Shown here piece by piece: positions 8,981-17,447 of a stretch of 64,000 nt of DNA. Both the position numbers and the translations under genes were made by a program. Under the pieces are notes generated by a model. It ran no database searches. It was given only the letters and a program-made list of their open reading frames with translations, and had not been told where the DNA came from. The stretch's first letter is position 1. Each line of letters opens with the position of its first letter. Origin of the DNA: an uncultured Roseobacter sp. (lineage in GTDB: Bacteria > Pseudomonadota > Alphaproteobacteria > Rhodobacterales > Rhodobacteraceae); NCBI RefSeq assembly GCF_947496515.1, contig NZ_CANMDB010000003.1, positions 124,001 through 188,000 of the forward strand. The letters are read 5' to 3'.

Positions 8981-10825
8981 ATGTTCCGTTTTTTCGAACG
9001 TCTCGTTGACCCCTATTGCGCCTACACGGAAACCAATCACCCGCCGCAGCGGCTCTGGCCGTTCCTGCTGCAATACGCGGCACCTTTCCGCACGGTGTTC
9101 ATCCTCGCCGGGATCATGTCGCTGGTGGTTGCCGCGATCGAGGTCTGGCTGATCTTTTACATGGGCCGTGTCGTGGATTTGCTGGGCGGCGATCCTGCCG
9201 TCTTCTGGGAGAGCTACGGAACGGAATTGCTGCTCGTGGCGGCTTTCATCCTGATCCTGCGGCCGGTGTTGCAGGCGCTGGATGTGGCGCTGCTCAACAA
9301 CTCGATTGTGCCGAATTTTACCGCGATGATCCGCTGGCGGGCCCATCGTCAGGTGCTGCGCCAGTCCGTGGGCTGGTTCGAGAATGACTTCGCGGGCCGT
9401 GTCGCCAACCGGATCATGCAGACACCACCCGCCGCGGGTGAGGTGGTGTTTCAGGTCTTTGACGCGATCTCCTTTTCGCTCGCCTATTTCATCGGTGCTG
9501 CCATCCTCTTGGGGCAAGCGGACCCGCGGCTTCTGATCCCGCTGGTGGGGTGGTTTGTGCTCTATGGCTTTTTGTTGCGCTGGACGATCCTGCGGGTGGG
9601 TCCCGCGAGCCAGGCGGCCTCCAACGCGCGTTCGCTTGTCACGGGGCGCGTGGTGGACGCCTATACCAACATCCATTCGGTGAAGATGTTTGCCCATCAC
9701 GCGCAGGAACTCGACTACGCCAAGGACGCCATCGAGCAATCGCGCGAGACCTTTCAGGCAGAGATGCGGATCTTCACCATCATGGATATCGCGTTGGTGG
9801 CGCTGAACGGGCTGCTGATCGTGGGCGTTGTCGGCTGGGCGATTGTTTTGTGGATGCAGGGAGCCGCCAGCGTCGGCGTGGTGGCGGCGGCGACGGCGCT
9901 GACCCTGCGGCTCAATGCCATGACCGGCTGGATCATGTGGGCGCTGACCACGTTCTTCCGCGAACTCGGTGTGATTTCAGAAGGCATGGAGACGATTGCG
10001 CAGCCCATCACGCTGACCGACAAGCGGGATGCCAAACCGCTCCATCTCACGGAGGGTACCATCCGCATCGACGGGCTGAGCCATCACTACGGGCGTAGCA
10101 GCGGCGGGCTTGACGGGATCGACCTGACGATACGGAGGGGTGAAAAGATCGGGCTGGTGGGCCGGTCCGGTGCCGGGAAATCCACGCTGGTCAAGCTGCT
10201 CCTGCGGTTCTACGACCCCGAAGCGGGCCGCATCCTGATCGACGGTCAGGATGTCACCGAGGTACAGCAAGACAGCCTGCGCCGGGCCATCGGCATGGTT
10301 CAGCAGGACAGCTCGCTGCTGCACCGGTCGGTGCGGGACAATATCCGCTACGGTCGCGCTGATGCTTCCGAGGATCAGGTGATCGCCGCCGCGCAGCAGG
10401 CGCAGGCGCATGAGTTCATCCTTGATCTGGAGGATCCGGAGGGCCGCAAGGGATATGATGCGCAGGTGGGCGAACGCGGCGTGAAGCTTTCGGGTGGTCA
10501 ACGGCAGCGGGTGACGCTGGCGCGGGTGATCCTGAAGGACGCGCCCATCCTGCTGCTGGACGAGGCGACAAGCGCGCTCGACAGTGAGGTGGAGGCCGCG
10601 ATTCAGGATACGCTCTATGGGATGATGGAGGGCAAGACGGTCATCGCCATCGCGCACAGGCTTTCGACAATTGCCCAGATGGACCGCATTCTGGTGCTCG
10701 ATCAGGGGCGGATTGTCGAAGATGGCAGTCATGACGCGCTTTTGCGCAAGGGTGGCCTATATGCAGAATTCTGGGCCCGGCAGTCGGGCGGTTTTCTGGC
10801 CACCGAGATAGAGGACGCGTCTTGA
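8981..10825 (+). CDS. ABC exporter half-transporter (TMD-NBD), first of a pair
   Basis: A 614-aa type I exporter half: six predicted membrane helices in the first 330 residues, then an ATPase with Walker A GRSGAGKST, signature LSGGQRQRVTLAR, Walker B ILLLDEATSALD and the H-loop IAIAHRLST. The gene is followed with a 4-nt overlap by a paralogous half-transporter, so the two likely form a heterodimer. Both halves keep intact ATP sites, unlike many heterodimeric exporters that have one degenerate site. The substrate is unknown; lipids, drugs or peptides are all possible. An 8-codon upstream ORF with a strong ribosome binding site precedes it. Confidence 0.92.
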   Translation: MFRFFERLVDPYCAYTETNHPPQRLWPFLLQYAAPFRTVFILAGIMSLVVAAIEVWLIFYMGRVVDLLGGDPAVFWESYGTELLLVAAFILILRPVLQALDVALLNNSIVPNFTAMIRWRAHRQVLRQSVGWFENDFAGRVANRIMQTPPAAGEVVFQVFDAISFSLAYFIGAAILLGQADPRLLIPLVGWFVLYGFLLRWTILRVGPASQAASNARSLVTGRVVDAYTNIHSVKMFAHHAQELDYAKDAIEQSRETFQAEMRIFTIMDIALVALNGLLIVGVVGWAIVLWMQGAASVGVVAAATALTLRLNAMTGWIMWALTTFFRELGVISEGMETIAQPITLTDKRDAKPLHLTEGTIRIDGLSHHYGRSSGGLDGIDLTIRRGEKIGLVGRSGAGKSTLVKLLLRFYDPEAGRILIDGQDVTEVQQDSLRRAIGMVQQDSSLLHRSVRDNIRYGRADASEDQVIAAAQQAQAHEFILDLEDPEGRKGYDAQVGERGVKLSGGQRQRVTLARVILKDAPILLLDEATSALDSEVEAAIQDTLYGMMEGKTVIAIAHRLSTIAQMDRILVLDQGRIVEDGSHDALLRKGGLYAEFWARQSGGFLATEIEDAS

Positions 10826-12654
10826 GAATATCGGACTGGATCGACGCTTTTCGCCCCGCCGACGGGCCCCCGCCACAGACCCTTTGGGCGTTTCTGCGGT
10901 GGTGTCTGTCAGGCGCGTGGCCGTCGCTGGGTCTTGCCGCGTTTCTGTCCGCCGCCGCGGGGGCGATGGAGGCGGGCACGGCACTGATCCTGGGGCTGGT
11001 GATCGATGCGACCGCCAGCGCCGGACCGGAGGCGTTTTTTGCCAGCGGCAATCTGATGCTGGTTGCGGGTGCGGTGGGGTTCTTTCTGATCGCGCGGCCC
11101 TTGCTCTTTGGCCTTTCGGCGTCGGCCAACGCGATCATCGTGCAGCCCAATATCAACCCGCTGGTCCTGTCGCGGCTGCATCGCTGGTCGCTGGGTCAGA
11201 CGGTTGGGTTCTTTGACGATGATTTCGCAGGCCGCATTGCCCAAAAGCAGATGCAGACAGCCCGGGCCGTGACCGATGTGACGGCAGAGGTCATCAACGT
11301 CGTTGCCTTCGCGCTGGCGTCACTGGCGGGGTCGGTGCTGTTGCTGCTGGCCATCGACTGGCGCGTGGCGCTGGGGTTCGGGCTGTGGCTGATCGGGTAT
11401 TTCACCATGATCAACTGGTTCCTGCCGCGGATCCGCCAGCGCTCTGCCGGACGCGCGGCGGCGCGGGCGATGGTCTCGGGGCAGGTTGTCGATACGATCA
11501 CCAACATCAAGACGGTGAAGCTCTTTGCGCATGCGGATCACGAGGATCGCGCAGCACTCGGCGCGATGCAGAGCTTTCGGACACGTGCGCTTGCCTTCGG
11601 CTATCTGGCGGCGGGGTTTCGTTTTGCGCTGATGGCCATGGCGGGGGTCTTGCCAGTCGTGCTGCTGGGCGGGACCATTCTGCTGTGGCAGTCCGGTCAG
11701 GCCACGCAGGGGGACATCGTCGCCGCAGGCGCGGTGGCCGTTCGCATCGCTCAGATGACCGGCTGGGTGAGTTTCACGCTGATGCAGATCTACTCCAACA
11801 TCGGTGAGATCGAGGATGGGATCCGGACCCTGACCCCGCGCAACCGGCTGGAGAATGCGCCGGATGCCACGCCACTGGTGGTCCAGCGCGGTGAGATCGC
11901 GCTCAAAGGCGTGGGCTTTGCCTACGGGCGCGCAACGGGTGGCGTTCAGGGGATCGACCTGACCATTCAGCCGGGCCAGAAGGTTGGCATTGTCGGCGCC
12001 TCGGGTGCAGGGAAATCGACGCTCGTGGCCCTGCTGTTACGGCTCTACGATACCGAAGAAGGCCGGATCGAGATCGATGGCAGAGACATCCGTGACATCA
12101 CCCAGGAAAGCCTGCGCCAGAGCATCGGCATGGTCACCCAGGAAACCGCCATGTTCAATCGTTCGGCCCGCGACAACATCCTTTACGGTCGTCCCGATGC
12201 CACCCGCGACGATGTGATCGCCGCTGCCCGAAAAGCCGAGGCGCACGCGTTTATCGAGGCGCTGGCCGATCATCAGGGGCGGACGGGATATGACGCGCAT
12301 CTGGGTGAACGCGGTGTGAAACTGTCGGGCGGTCAGCGTCAGCGGATCGCGCTGGCGCGCGCCATCCTCAAGGACGCGCCGATCCTGGTGCTGGACGAGG
12401 CGACCAGCGCGCTGGATTCCGAGGTGGAGGCGTCGATCCAGCTGGCGCTCGACCAGGTGATGCAGGGCAAGACCGTGCTGGCCATTGCGCACCGCTTGTC
12501 CACGCTGACGGAAATGGACCGGATCGTCGTGATGGAGAGCGGCCGCATCATCGAGGACGGCACACATGATGCGCTGATCGCCAAAGGCGGGCGCTATGCC
12601 CAGTACTGGGCGCGGCAGTCGGGCGGCTTCATTCGCACACAGGCCGCTGAATAG
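10822..12654 (+). CDS. ABC exporter half-transporter (TMD-NBD), second of a pair
   Basis: A 610-aa paralogue of the preceding gene: six membrane helices, then Walker A GASGAGKST, signature LSGGQRQRIALAR, Walker B ILVLDEATSALD and H-loop IAIAHRLST. It starts at a TTG within TTGA, overlapping the upstream stop, so translation is probably coupled and the subunits made in equal amounts. The two halves share matching intracellular-loop segments (TNIHSVKMFAHH and TNIKTVKLFAHA), which indicates an old duplication. Substrate unknown. The rRNA methyltransferase-like gene starts 39 bp downstream on the same strand. Confidence 0.92.
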   Translation: MRISDWIDAFRPADGPPPQTLWAFLRWCLSGAWPSLGLAAFLSAAAGAMEAGTALILGLVIDATASAGPEAFFASGNLMLVAGAVGFFLIARPLLFGLSASANAIIVQPNINPLVLSRLHRWSLGQTVGFFDDDFAGRIAQKQMQTARAVTDVTAEVINVVAFALASLAGSVLLLLAIDWRVALGFGLWLIGYFTMINWFLPRIRQRSAGRAAARAMVSGQVVDTITNIKTVKLFAHADHEDRAALGAMQSFRTRALAFGYLAAGFRFALMAMAGVLPVVLLGGTILLWQSGQATQGDIVAAGAVAVRIAQMTGWVSFTLMQIYSNIGEIEDGIRTLTPRNRLENAPDATPLVVQRGEIALKGVGFAYGRATGGVQGIDLTIQPGQKVGIVGASGAGKSTLVALLLRLYDTEEGRIEIDGRDIRDITQESLRQSIGMVTQETAMFNRSARDNILYGRPDATRDDVIAAARKAEAHAFIEALADHQGRTGYDAHLGERGVKLSGGQRQRIALARAILKDAPILVLDEATSALDSEVEASIQLALDQVMQGKTVLAIAHRLSTLTEMDRIVVMESGRIIEDGTHDALIAKGGRYAQYWARQSGGFIRTQAAE

Positions 12655-12693
12655 GGCTTTTGCGTTTCCGCGCCCTGCCGTAAGCCACGGGGC

Positions 12694-13944
12694 ATGGCGG
12701 AATATACGATCAGCTTTCTTGGACCGCAGGGCGATGGTGTCGCCGATGGCCCCGTGTTCGTGCCGCGCAGCCTGCCGGGCGAGCGCGTCAGCGGCACACT
12801 GGACGGCTCCGCGCTGTGCGACGTCAAGGTTCTGGCACCGTCGGACCGGCGGGTCAGCGCGCCCTGCACCCATTTCAAATCCTGCGGCGGATGTCAGGTG
12901 CAGCATGCGGATGACGCCTTTGTCGCCGCCTGGAAGGTCGAGATCGTTGAGCGCGCGTTGGCCGGGCAGGGTCTGAGCACCGCGTTCCGGTCCATCGACA
13001 CCTCCCCAGCCCTGACCCGGCGGCGCGCGGGTTTTGCCGCCCGGCGCACCAAAAAGGGCGCGATGGTCGGGTTTCACGGGCGCGCATCGGGTACCATCGT
13101 ACCGGTGCCGATGTGTCAGCTTCTGACGCCTCAGGTGCGCGCCGGTGCCGCAGTGGCCGAAGCGCTCGCCGTGGTGGGCGCCAGCCGCAAGGCGGAACTG
13201 TCGGTGATGATCACGGAAACGGAGACGGCGCTGGATGTTGCGGTGAGCCACGGCAAACCGCTCGACGGTCTTTTGAGACAACAGCTGGCCGCCGTCTCTA
13301 CGCGCTTTGATCTGGCCCGGCTTGCCTGGGACACAGAGGTCGTGGCGATGCGCGCGCCGCCCATGCTGCGCTTTGACGGTATCGCCGTGTCGCCGCCGCC
13401 CGGTGCCTTTCTGCAAGCGACGGCGCAAGGAGAGACTGCGCTGCGGGAGGCGGTGACCGAGATAACCCAGGGCGCGCGCCGGATCATTGATCTGTTTGCT
13501 GGCTGCGGAACCTTTGCGCTGCCCTTGGCCCGTCACGCGGAAGTACACGCGGTGGAAGGGGACGCGGCGATGGTCGCCGCGCTCGATCACGGCTGGCGGC
13601 AGGCGACAGGCCTTAAACCGCTGAGCAGTGAGGCGCGCGACCTCTTTCGCCGTCCGCTGCTGCCGGATGAGCTGGCCCGGGCTGAGGCCGTGGTGATCGA
13701 CCCGCCGCGCGCCGGTGCCGTGGCACAGGTGGCGGAGCTTGCCCGCGCCCGGCCGCCGCGCATCGCCTATGTATCGTGCAATCCGGTGAGTTTCGCCCGG
13801 GATGCCAAAACGCTTGTTGACGCGGGCTTTACCCTTGATTGGATACAGGTGGTCGATCAGTTTCGCTGGTCCGCGCATGTAGAGCTTGCTGCGTGTTTCA
13901 CCGCGCCGCATATCCGCGATGAGCCTCGGAGGAGACAGAGATGA
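12694..13944 (+). CDS. class I SAM-dependent RNA (uracil-5) methyltransferase, RlmD/TrmA family
   Basis: A 416-aa protein of the RlmC/RlmD/TrmA uracil-C5 methyltransferase family acting on rRNA or tRNA. An N-terminal iron-sulfur motif is visible (C58, C64, C67 in PCTHFKSCGGCQ). The SAM fold follows with IDLFAGCGTFALPLA, the VIDPPRAG motif and the catalytic cysteine in YVSCNP. The N-terminal TRAM-like segment is short but present. Which uridine is modified cannot be decided from the sequence. The stop overlaps the start of the sodium-channel gene by 4 nt. Confidence 0.9.
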   Translation: MAEYTISFLGPQGDGVADGPVFVPRSLPGERVSGTLDGSALCDVKVLAPSDRRVSAPCTHFKSCGGCQVQHADDAFVAAWKVEIVERALAGQGLSTAFRSIDTSPALTRRRAGFAARRTKKGAMVGFHGRASGTIVPVPMCQLLTPQVRAGAAVAEALAVVGASRKAELSVMITETETALDVAVSHGKPLDGLLRQQLAAVSTRFDLARLAWDTEVVAMRAPPMLRFDGIAVSPPPGAFLQATAQGETALREAVTEITQGARRIIDLFAGCGTFALPLARHAEVHAVEGDAAMVAALDHGWRQATGLKPLSSEARDLFRRPLLPDELARAEAVVIDPPRAGAVAQVAELARARPPRIAYVSCNPVSFARDAKTLVDAGFTLDWIQVVDQFRWSAHVELAACFTAPHIRDEPRRRQR

Positions 13945-14720
13945 CGCTGCGCCAAAAACTCGATGTGTGGCTGGATCAGTCCTGGGTCGTGAACCTTGTC
14001 ATGGGGGTGATCATCTTCAATGCCATCCTGCTCGGGATGGAGACATCGCCCGCAATCATGTCAGATTTCGGGCCGCTTATCACCGCGCTGGACAAGGCCT
14101 GCCTTGGGTTCTTCATCGTCGAGATCCTGCTCAAGGTCTTCGCGCGAGGCACGCGGTTCTTCCGCAACGGCTGGAACCTGTTCGACGTGGTGATCGTGGG
14201 GGCGGCGCTGGTGCCCGGTTCGCAGACGATGTCGGTGCTGCGGGCGCTGAGGATCCTGCGGGTGTTGCGGGTGATCTCCGTCGCACCCCGCCTGCGCCGG
14301 GTGGTCGAGGGGTTTGTCACGGCCCTGCCGGGGATGGCCAGCGTCTTTGTCCTGATGGCGATCATCTTTTACATCGGTGCGGTGATTGCGACCAAGCTTT
14401 TTGCGGCGAGCTTTCCGGACTGGTTCGGGAACCTCCCGCTCAGCGGCTATACGCTGTTTCAGATCATGACGCTGGAAAGCTGGTCCATGGGCATCGTGCG
14501 TCCGGTGATGGAGGTCTACCCCTACGCATGGGCGTTCTTTGTGCCGTTCATCATGATCACGACCTTTGCGGTGGTGAACCTGCTCGTCGGCCTGATCGTG
14601 AATTCCATGCAGGACGCGCATCAGGAAGAGGCAGGCGCCGTCACCGACGCCTACCGGGACGAGGTGCTGACCCGTCTGATCGCAATCGAAAAGCGGTTGG
14701 ACGAAACCGGACCGCGCTGA
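13941..14720 (+). CDS. bacterial voltage-gated sodium channel (BacNav)
   Basis: A 259-aa single-repeat channel subunit expected to act as a homotetramer in the inner membrane. The voltage sensor S4 carries arginines every third residue (R101, R104, R107, R110 in RALRILRVLR). The pore loop has the selectivity filter TLESWSM (177-183), the same as NavAb-type sodium channels, where the glutamate ring gives sodium selectivity. S6 (about 200-222) includes the conserved asparagine region FAVVNLLVGLIVNSM, and the C-terminus ends in an amphipathic, coiled-coil-like helix. NavRosD of Roseobacter denitrificans is a characterised relative. The start overlaps the RNA methyltransferase stop, a neighbour with no evident functional link. 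Confidence 0.93.
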   Translation: MTLRQKLDVWLDQSWVVNLVMGVIIFNAILLGMETSPAIMSDFGPLITALDKACLGFFIVEILLKVFARGTRFFRNGWNLFDVVIVGAALVPGSQTMSVLRALRILRVLRVISVAPRLRRVVEGFVTALPGMASVFVLMAIIFYIGAVIATKLFAASFPDWFGNLPLSGYTLFQIMTLESWSMGIVRPVMEVYPYAWAFFVPFIMITTFAVVNLLVGLIVNSMQDAHQEEAGAVTDAYRDEVLTRLIAIEKRLDETGPR

Positions 14721-14806
14721 CAAATTTGTGAGTGTGGTTAACCATTTTTCATGATACCCATGGCAAAAGAGCAGAACGTCGAAAAGACACTACAGGACAG
14801 CATAAA

Positions 14807-15307
14807 ATGCGTCGCAGAGATCTGATTTTGAGCACCGCCGCGGCGGCGGCATTGAGCGGGTGTGCCGGCAGTTCCAAGTTTCGCCGGTACGATGGGCCGG
14901 AGGTGACTTTCGTGGTCGTGCAAAAGGCGCAGCGGCGGATGCACCTGCTGCACCACGACCAGGCATTAAAGAGCTATGATATCAGCCTTGGTTTTGCGCC
15001 GATCGGGCACAAGCAGATCGAGGGTGATGGCCGGACACCGGAGGGTGTCTACCGCATCGACCGGCGCAATCCCAACTCTCAGTTTCATCTGTCGTTGGGG
15101 ATCTCCTACCCCAACGTCAAGGACGTTGCCCTTGCCAAGGCGATGGGCCAGTCCGCTGGCGGTAACATCTTCATCCATGGTCAGAAAAGCGCGTTTCGCA
15201 GGGACAAGGGGGATTGGACCTGGGGCTGCATTGCCGTGTCGAACGACGAGATGGAAGAGATCTACGCGATGGTTCAGGACAACACGCTGATTGCGCTCAA
15301 CGCCTGA
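14807..15307 (+). CDS. lipoprotein L,D-transpeptidase (YkuD domain)
   Basis: A 166-aa exported protein. The first 20 residues form a lipoprotein signal with an RRR N-terminus and lipobox LSGC (cysteine at about position 19). The YkuD domain follows with the catalytic motif FIHGQ ... TWGCIAVSN (HG, then GC). L,D-transpeptidases make 3-3 peptidoglycan cross-links or attach proteins to the wall. The ATG at 14807 is chosen because the signal peptide starts there and AGGA lies upstream; the open frame extends to 14732 without supporting features. A second YkuD gene lies 1.1 kb downstream. Confidence 0.9.
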   Translation: MRRRDLILSTAAAAALSGCAGSSKFRRYDGPEVTFVVVQKAQRRMHLLHHDQALKSYDISLGFAPIGHKQIEGDGRTPEGVYRIDRRNPNSQFHLSLGISYPNVKDVALAKAMGQSAGGNIFIHGQKSAFRRDKGDWTWGCIAVSNDEMEEIYAMVQDNTLIALNA

Positions 15308-15730
15308 GTCCTCGGAGCGCTGCATCGGGTTAGTACTCATTTGGATTACTTGAAACACTCTTAAAGTATCCAGCCTTAAACCTGAGACACCCCGCCCCGT
15401 TCAAAGCACCCGCGCAACAGGCACTGTAGCACAGCACCCTTCTGCCCCCGTCAGGCTGGAGGTTGGCCTTTGGCAAAACGGACGGCGCGACCGCGCCCCC
15501 TTCGGACCGGCGCTTCAGCATGAATGTTGGGTGTCCCAAGGTTGAAGGTCGGATGCTTTGGGTTGCCCGGATCAGGTCGGTTCGGAGCGGTTGATGGTAT
15601 TTTGATCGCGGTCAGACCGGGTTTGAATGAAGCTGACGGTTCAGCGGAGGACTCTACGCGCATCAACTTGCCGACGGACGAGACGTCCACGCATTTGGAG
15701 CATTCGAGCTCGGAAAGGCGCTCGACTGCG
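15308..15730. other. 423-bp gene-free stretch between the L,D-transpeptidase and the CAP lipoprotein
   Basis: No ORF here has a credible start signal or a recognisable domain. Several short frames are open on both strands, rich in Arg, Pro and Gly, as expected for GC-rich non-coding DNA. The segment from about 15460 to 15560 has the look of an intergenic repeat, but no second copy occurs in this window. The region also contains the 3' sides of both flanking genes (convergent). Confidence 0.5.
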
Positions 15731-16276
15731 TCAGAGGCTCGCGAACGAATCAGATACCTGTGCTGGTGGACGGTTGTTGCCGGTCACCATGGTCCACCAG
15801 ATTTTGCCGTTTCTCTCCTGAAACCACGCAAACCCCATCTGAGTGGCGTCGGGCGACAGGATCACCCGGCGGGTGTCGGGTTTCTGCATCCAGGCGGCGA
15901 GCGTCTCCAGCTCTGATTCGTAGGTCTCGGAGATGTTCTCCCCAACCAGCGAGCCGGAATAGCCGACGCGCCGGACCCGGTCGATGGGCGACGACCCATC
16001 TGAGCCAAAGTGCCAGGGCCGGTTCTGCACCGACATATCGCGGGAGTGGGTGGCAGCCGCTGCATTCAGCTGCGGATCGAGTGCGAGTGGTCCCTGGCCC
16101 GATGCGCTGCGCAGCGCATTGACCGAATCCAGCATTCGGAACTGGATCTTGGCGGTATCGCCCCGACCGATTCGGTAAATCTTGCCGTCGCTGCTGCCGT
16201 CATTCACCCGCGAAGACGGTGCGCAAGCGCTCAGGACAAGGCCCAACATCAGAACAATCGAGATGAACCGGATCAT
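15731..16276 (-). CDS. CAP/SCP-domain lipoprotein
   Basis: A 181-aa exported protein. The N-terminus is a lipoprotein signal with lipobox LSAC (cysteine about position 18). The CAP (SCP/PR-1) domain shows THSRDM, GENI and AAWMQKPDTRRVILSPDATQMGFAW, covering the usual CAP1-CAP4 signatures. Bacterial CAP proteins are secreted or envelope-bound and mostly uncharacterised. Its position between two L,D-transpeptidases suggests a cell-envelope role, an inference from neighbours only. It is transcribed opposite to both. Confidence 0.88.
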   Translation of the reverse strand: MIRFISIVLMLGLVLSACAPSSRVNDGSSDGKIYRIGRGDTAKIQFRMLDSVNALRSASGQGPLALDPQLNAAAATHSRDMSVQNRPWHFGSDGSSPIDRVRRVGYSGSLVGENISETYESELETLAAWMQKPDTRRVILSPDATQMGFAWFQERNGKIWWTMVTGNNRPPAQVSDSFASL

Positions 16277-16447
16277 TTTGCACTCCTTAAGCGTTGTTTC
16301 ATCGCATATCGTGCATAGCCATAGAGTTCAAACGTTGATCAAGACTTGCGATTGTGATGACAGGACTTTGATTTGTCGCATCGCAGGCAGCGGCGTAAAC
16401 CTAGCGCTGAACACGACTAAACAGAATTTCTGAACGGAGGCAGTCCC

Positions 16448-17059
16448 ATGTCTTTCAATTGTTTCAATAGCCCGTCTCGTCGGCGTTTCCTTGCTGGAAC
16501 CGCGGCGATGGTTGCAACGTCTGCGGTCGCGCAGGACGCCTCATCCGTCAATTCTGCGGCGACGACACAAGGGGAGCAGGATCTCACGGAGACGGTTCCG
16601 CGCAACATCTCCAGCTTTCGGACGCTCGACTGGCGGCCCTACTTCTCTGATCTGAACAACGGTGCCGTGCTGGTCGACATCGACAGTCGCGCGTTGCACT
16701 ACTGGGCAGAGGATGAGAGCTTTTATAAACTTTATCCCTCCAGCGTTCCGTTGACAGAGGAGCTGACACGGCGGGGCCGCACAAAAATCACCCGCAAGGT
16801 TGAAGGGCCAAGCTGGCGGCCGACACCCTCGATGCTCAAGCGGAACCCGGATTGGCCGGAATTCATCGGGCCGGGGCCGGACAACCCCATGGGGACCCAT
16901 GCGCTCTATCTCAGCTGGACGTACTACCGGATCCACGGGACGCACGACACCCGCAAAATCGGGCGGCAATCCTCCAACGGATGCATCGGTCTTTACAACG
17001 AGCACATTGCCGAGCTGTACGAGATGACCAAGGTCGGCACCCAAGTGTTGCTTATTTGA
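16448..17059 (+). CDS. Tat-exported L,D-transpeptidase (YkuD domain)
   Basis: A 203-aa protein with a twin-arginine signal (SRRRFLAG at 10-17) and cleavage near VAQDA. The YkuD catalytic motif is RIHGTH ... SSNGCIGLYN close to the C-terminus, with histidine, serine and cysteine in the normal order. GGAGG lies 7 nt before the ATG. The core fits the ErfK/YbiS/YcfS/YnhG group. It is a clear paralogue in function, though not close in sequence, of the lipoprotein L,D-transpeptidase at 14807. Likely periplasmic, acting on peptidoglycan stem peptides. Confidence 0.92.
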   Translation: MSFNCFNSPSRRRFLAGTAAMVATSAVAQDASSVNSAATTQGEQDLTETVPRNISSFRTLDWRPYFSDLNNGAVLVDIDSRALHYWAEDESFYKLYPSSVPLTEELTRRGRTKITRKVEGPSWRPTPSMLKRNPDWPEFIGPGPDNPMGTHALYLSWTYYRIHGTHDTRKIGRQSSNGCIGLYNEHIAELYEMTKVGTQVLLI

Positions 17060-17113
17060 CGACATCCTTTCCTATGTGGCTCTTTGCGGAAATGCAGTTT
17101 GCAAACATCATCT

Positions 17114-17197
17114 TATAATGGTTTATCAACAGCCACGAGGTAAGTCTTGGGTGCGGTCCACTAATATCTGTGGCTCGCCTTTACTGGAGGTTATGAA
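17114..17197 (+). promoter_or_regulatory. -10 box TATAAT and structured 5' leader of the 58-aa gene
   Basis: A consensus TATAAT occurs at 17114-17119; no convincing -35 hexamer stands at the right distance. The leader between it and the small gene can pair AGCCAC (17131-17136) with GTGGCT (17170-17175), closing a stem just before the GGAGG at 17186-17190. Confidence 0.35.
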
Positions 17198-17374
17198 ATG
17201 AAGAAACTCGTTCTCGCCGCTGCTCTGACAGCTGCCGCATCGACTGCTTTTGCTGGTTCCATCGAAGAGCCAATCGTCGAAGCACCGGTTGTTGTTGAAG
17301 AAGCGGAAGGCTCGTCCACTGGCGTCCTGCTGCCGATCCTGCTGCTGCTGGTTGTGGCTGCTGCCGTCGCCTAA
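17198..17374 (+). CDS. 58-aa secreted or membrane-anchored small protein
   Basis: ATG at 17198 with GGAGG 7 nt upstream. The protein begins with a clean Sec signal peptide (MKKLVLAAALTAAASTAFAG, probable cleavage after AFA). An acidic Glu/Val stretch follows, and it ends in a hydrophobic C-terminal helix rich in Leu, Val and Ala. After cleavage it would be a tiny single-pass membrane protein. A good intrinsic terminator follows at 17396. I recognise no functional family. The signals for translation, export and termination together make a real gene likely. Confidence 0.75.
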   Translation: MKKLVLAAALTAAASTAFAGSIEEPIVEAPVVVEEAEGSSTGVLLPILLLLVVAAAVA

Positions 17375-17395
17375 GCCAGATTTGGTTTTACGAAG

Positions 17396-17425
17396 AAAAG
17401 GTGGTGCGAATGTGCCACCTTTTTT
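17396..17425. terminator. bidirectional intrinsic terminator between the small gene and hemH
   Basis: A 9-bp stem AAAAGGTGG / CCACCTTTT with a GAAT-capped inner part, followed by T5 on the plus strand and by a T-rich run (TTTTCTT) on the minus strand. It sits between two convergent genes and can serve both. Confidence 0.85.
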
Positions 17426-17447
17426 CGTTTGTGCGGAGCCCGGCGAC

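Noticed and set aside
15524-15916. 130-aa plus-strand frame between the L,D-transpeptidase and CAP genes
   Set aside because: No start signal, and the latter half is antisense to the CAP lipoprotein gene.
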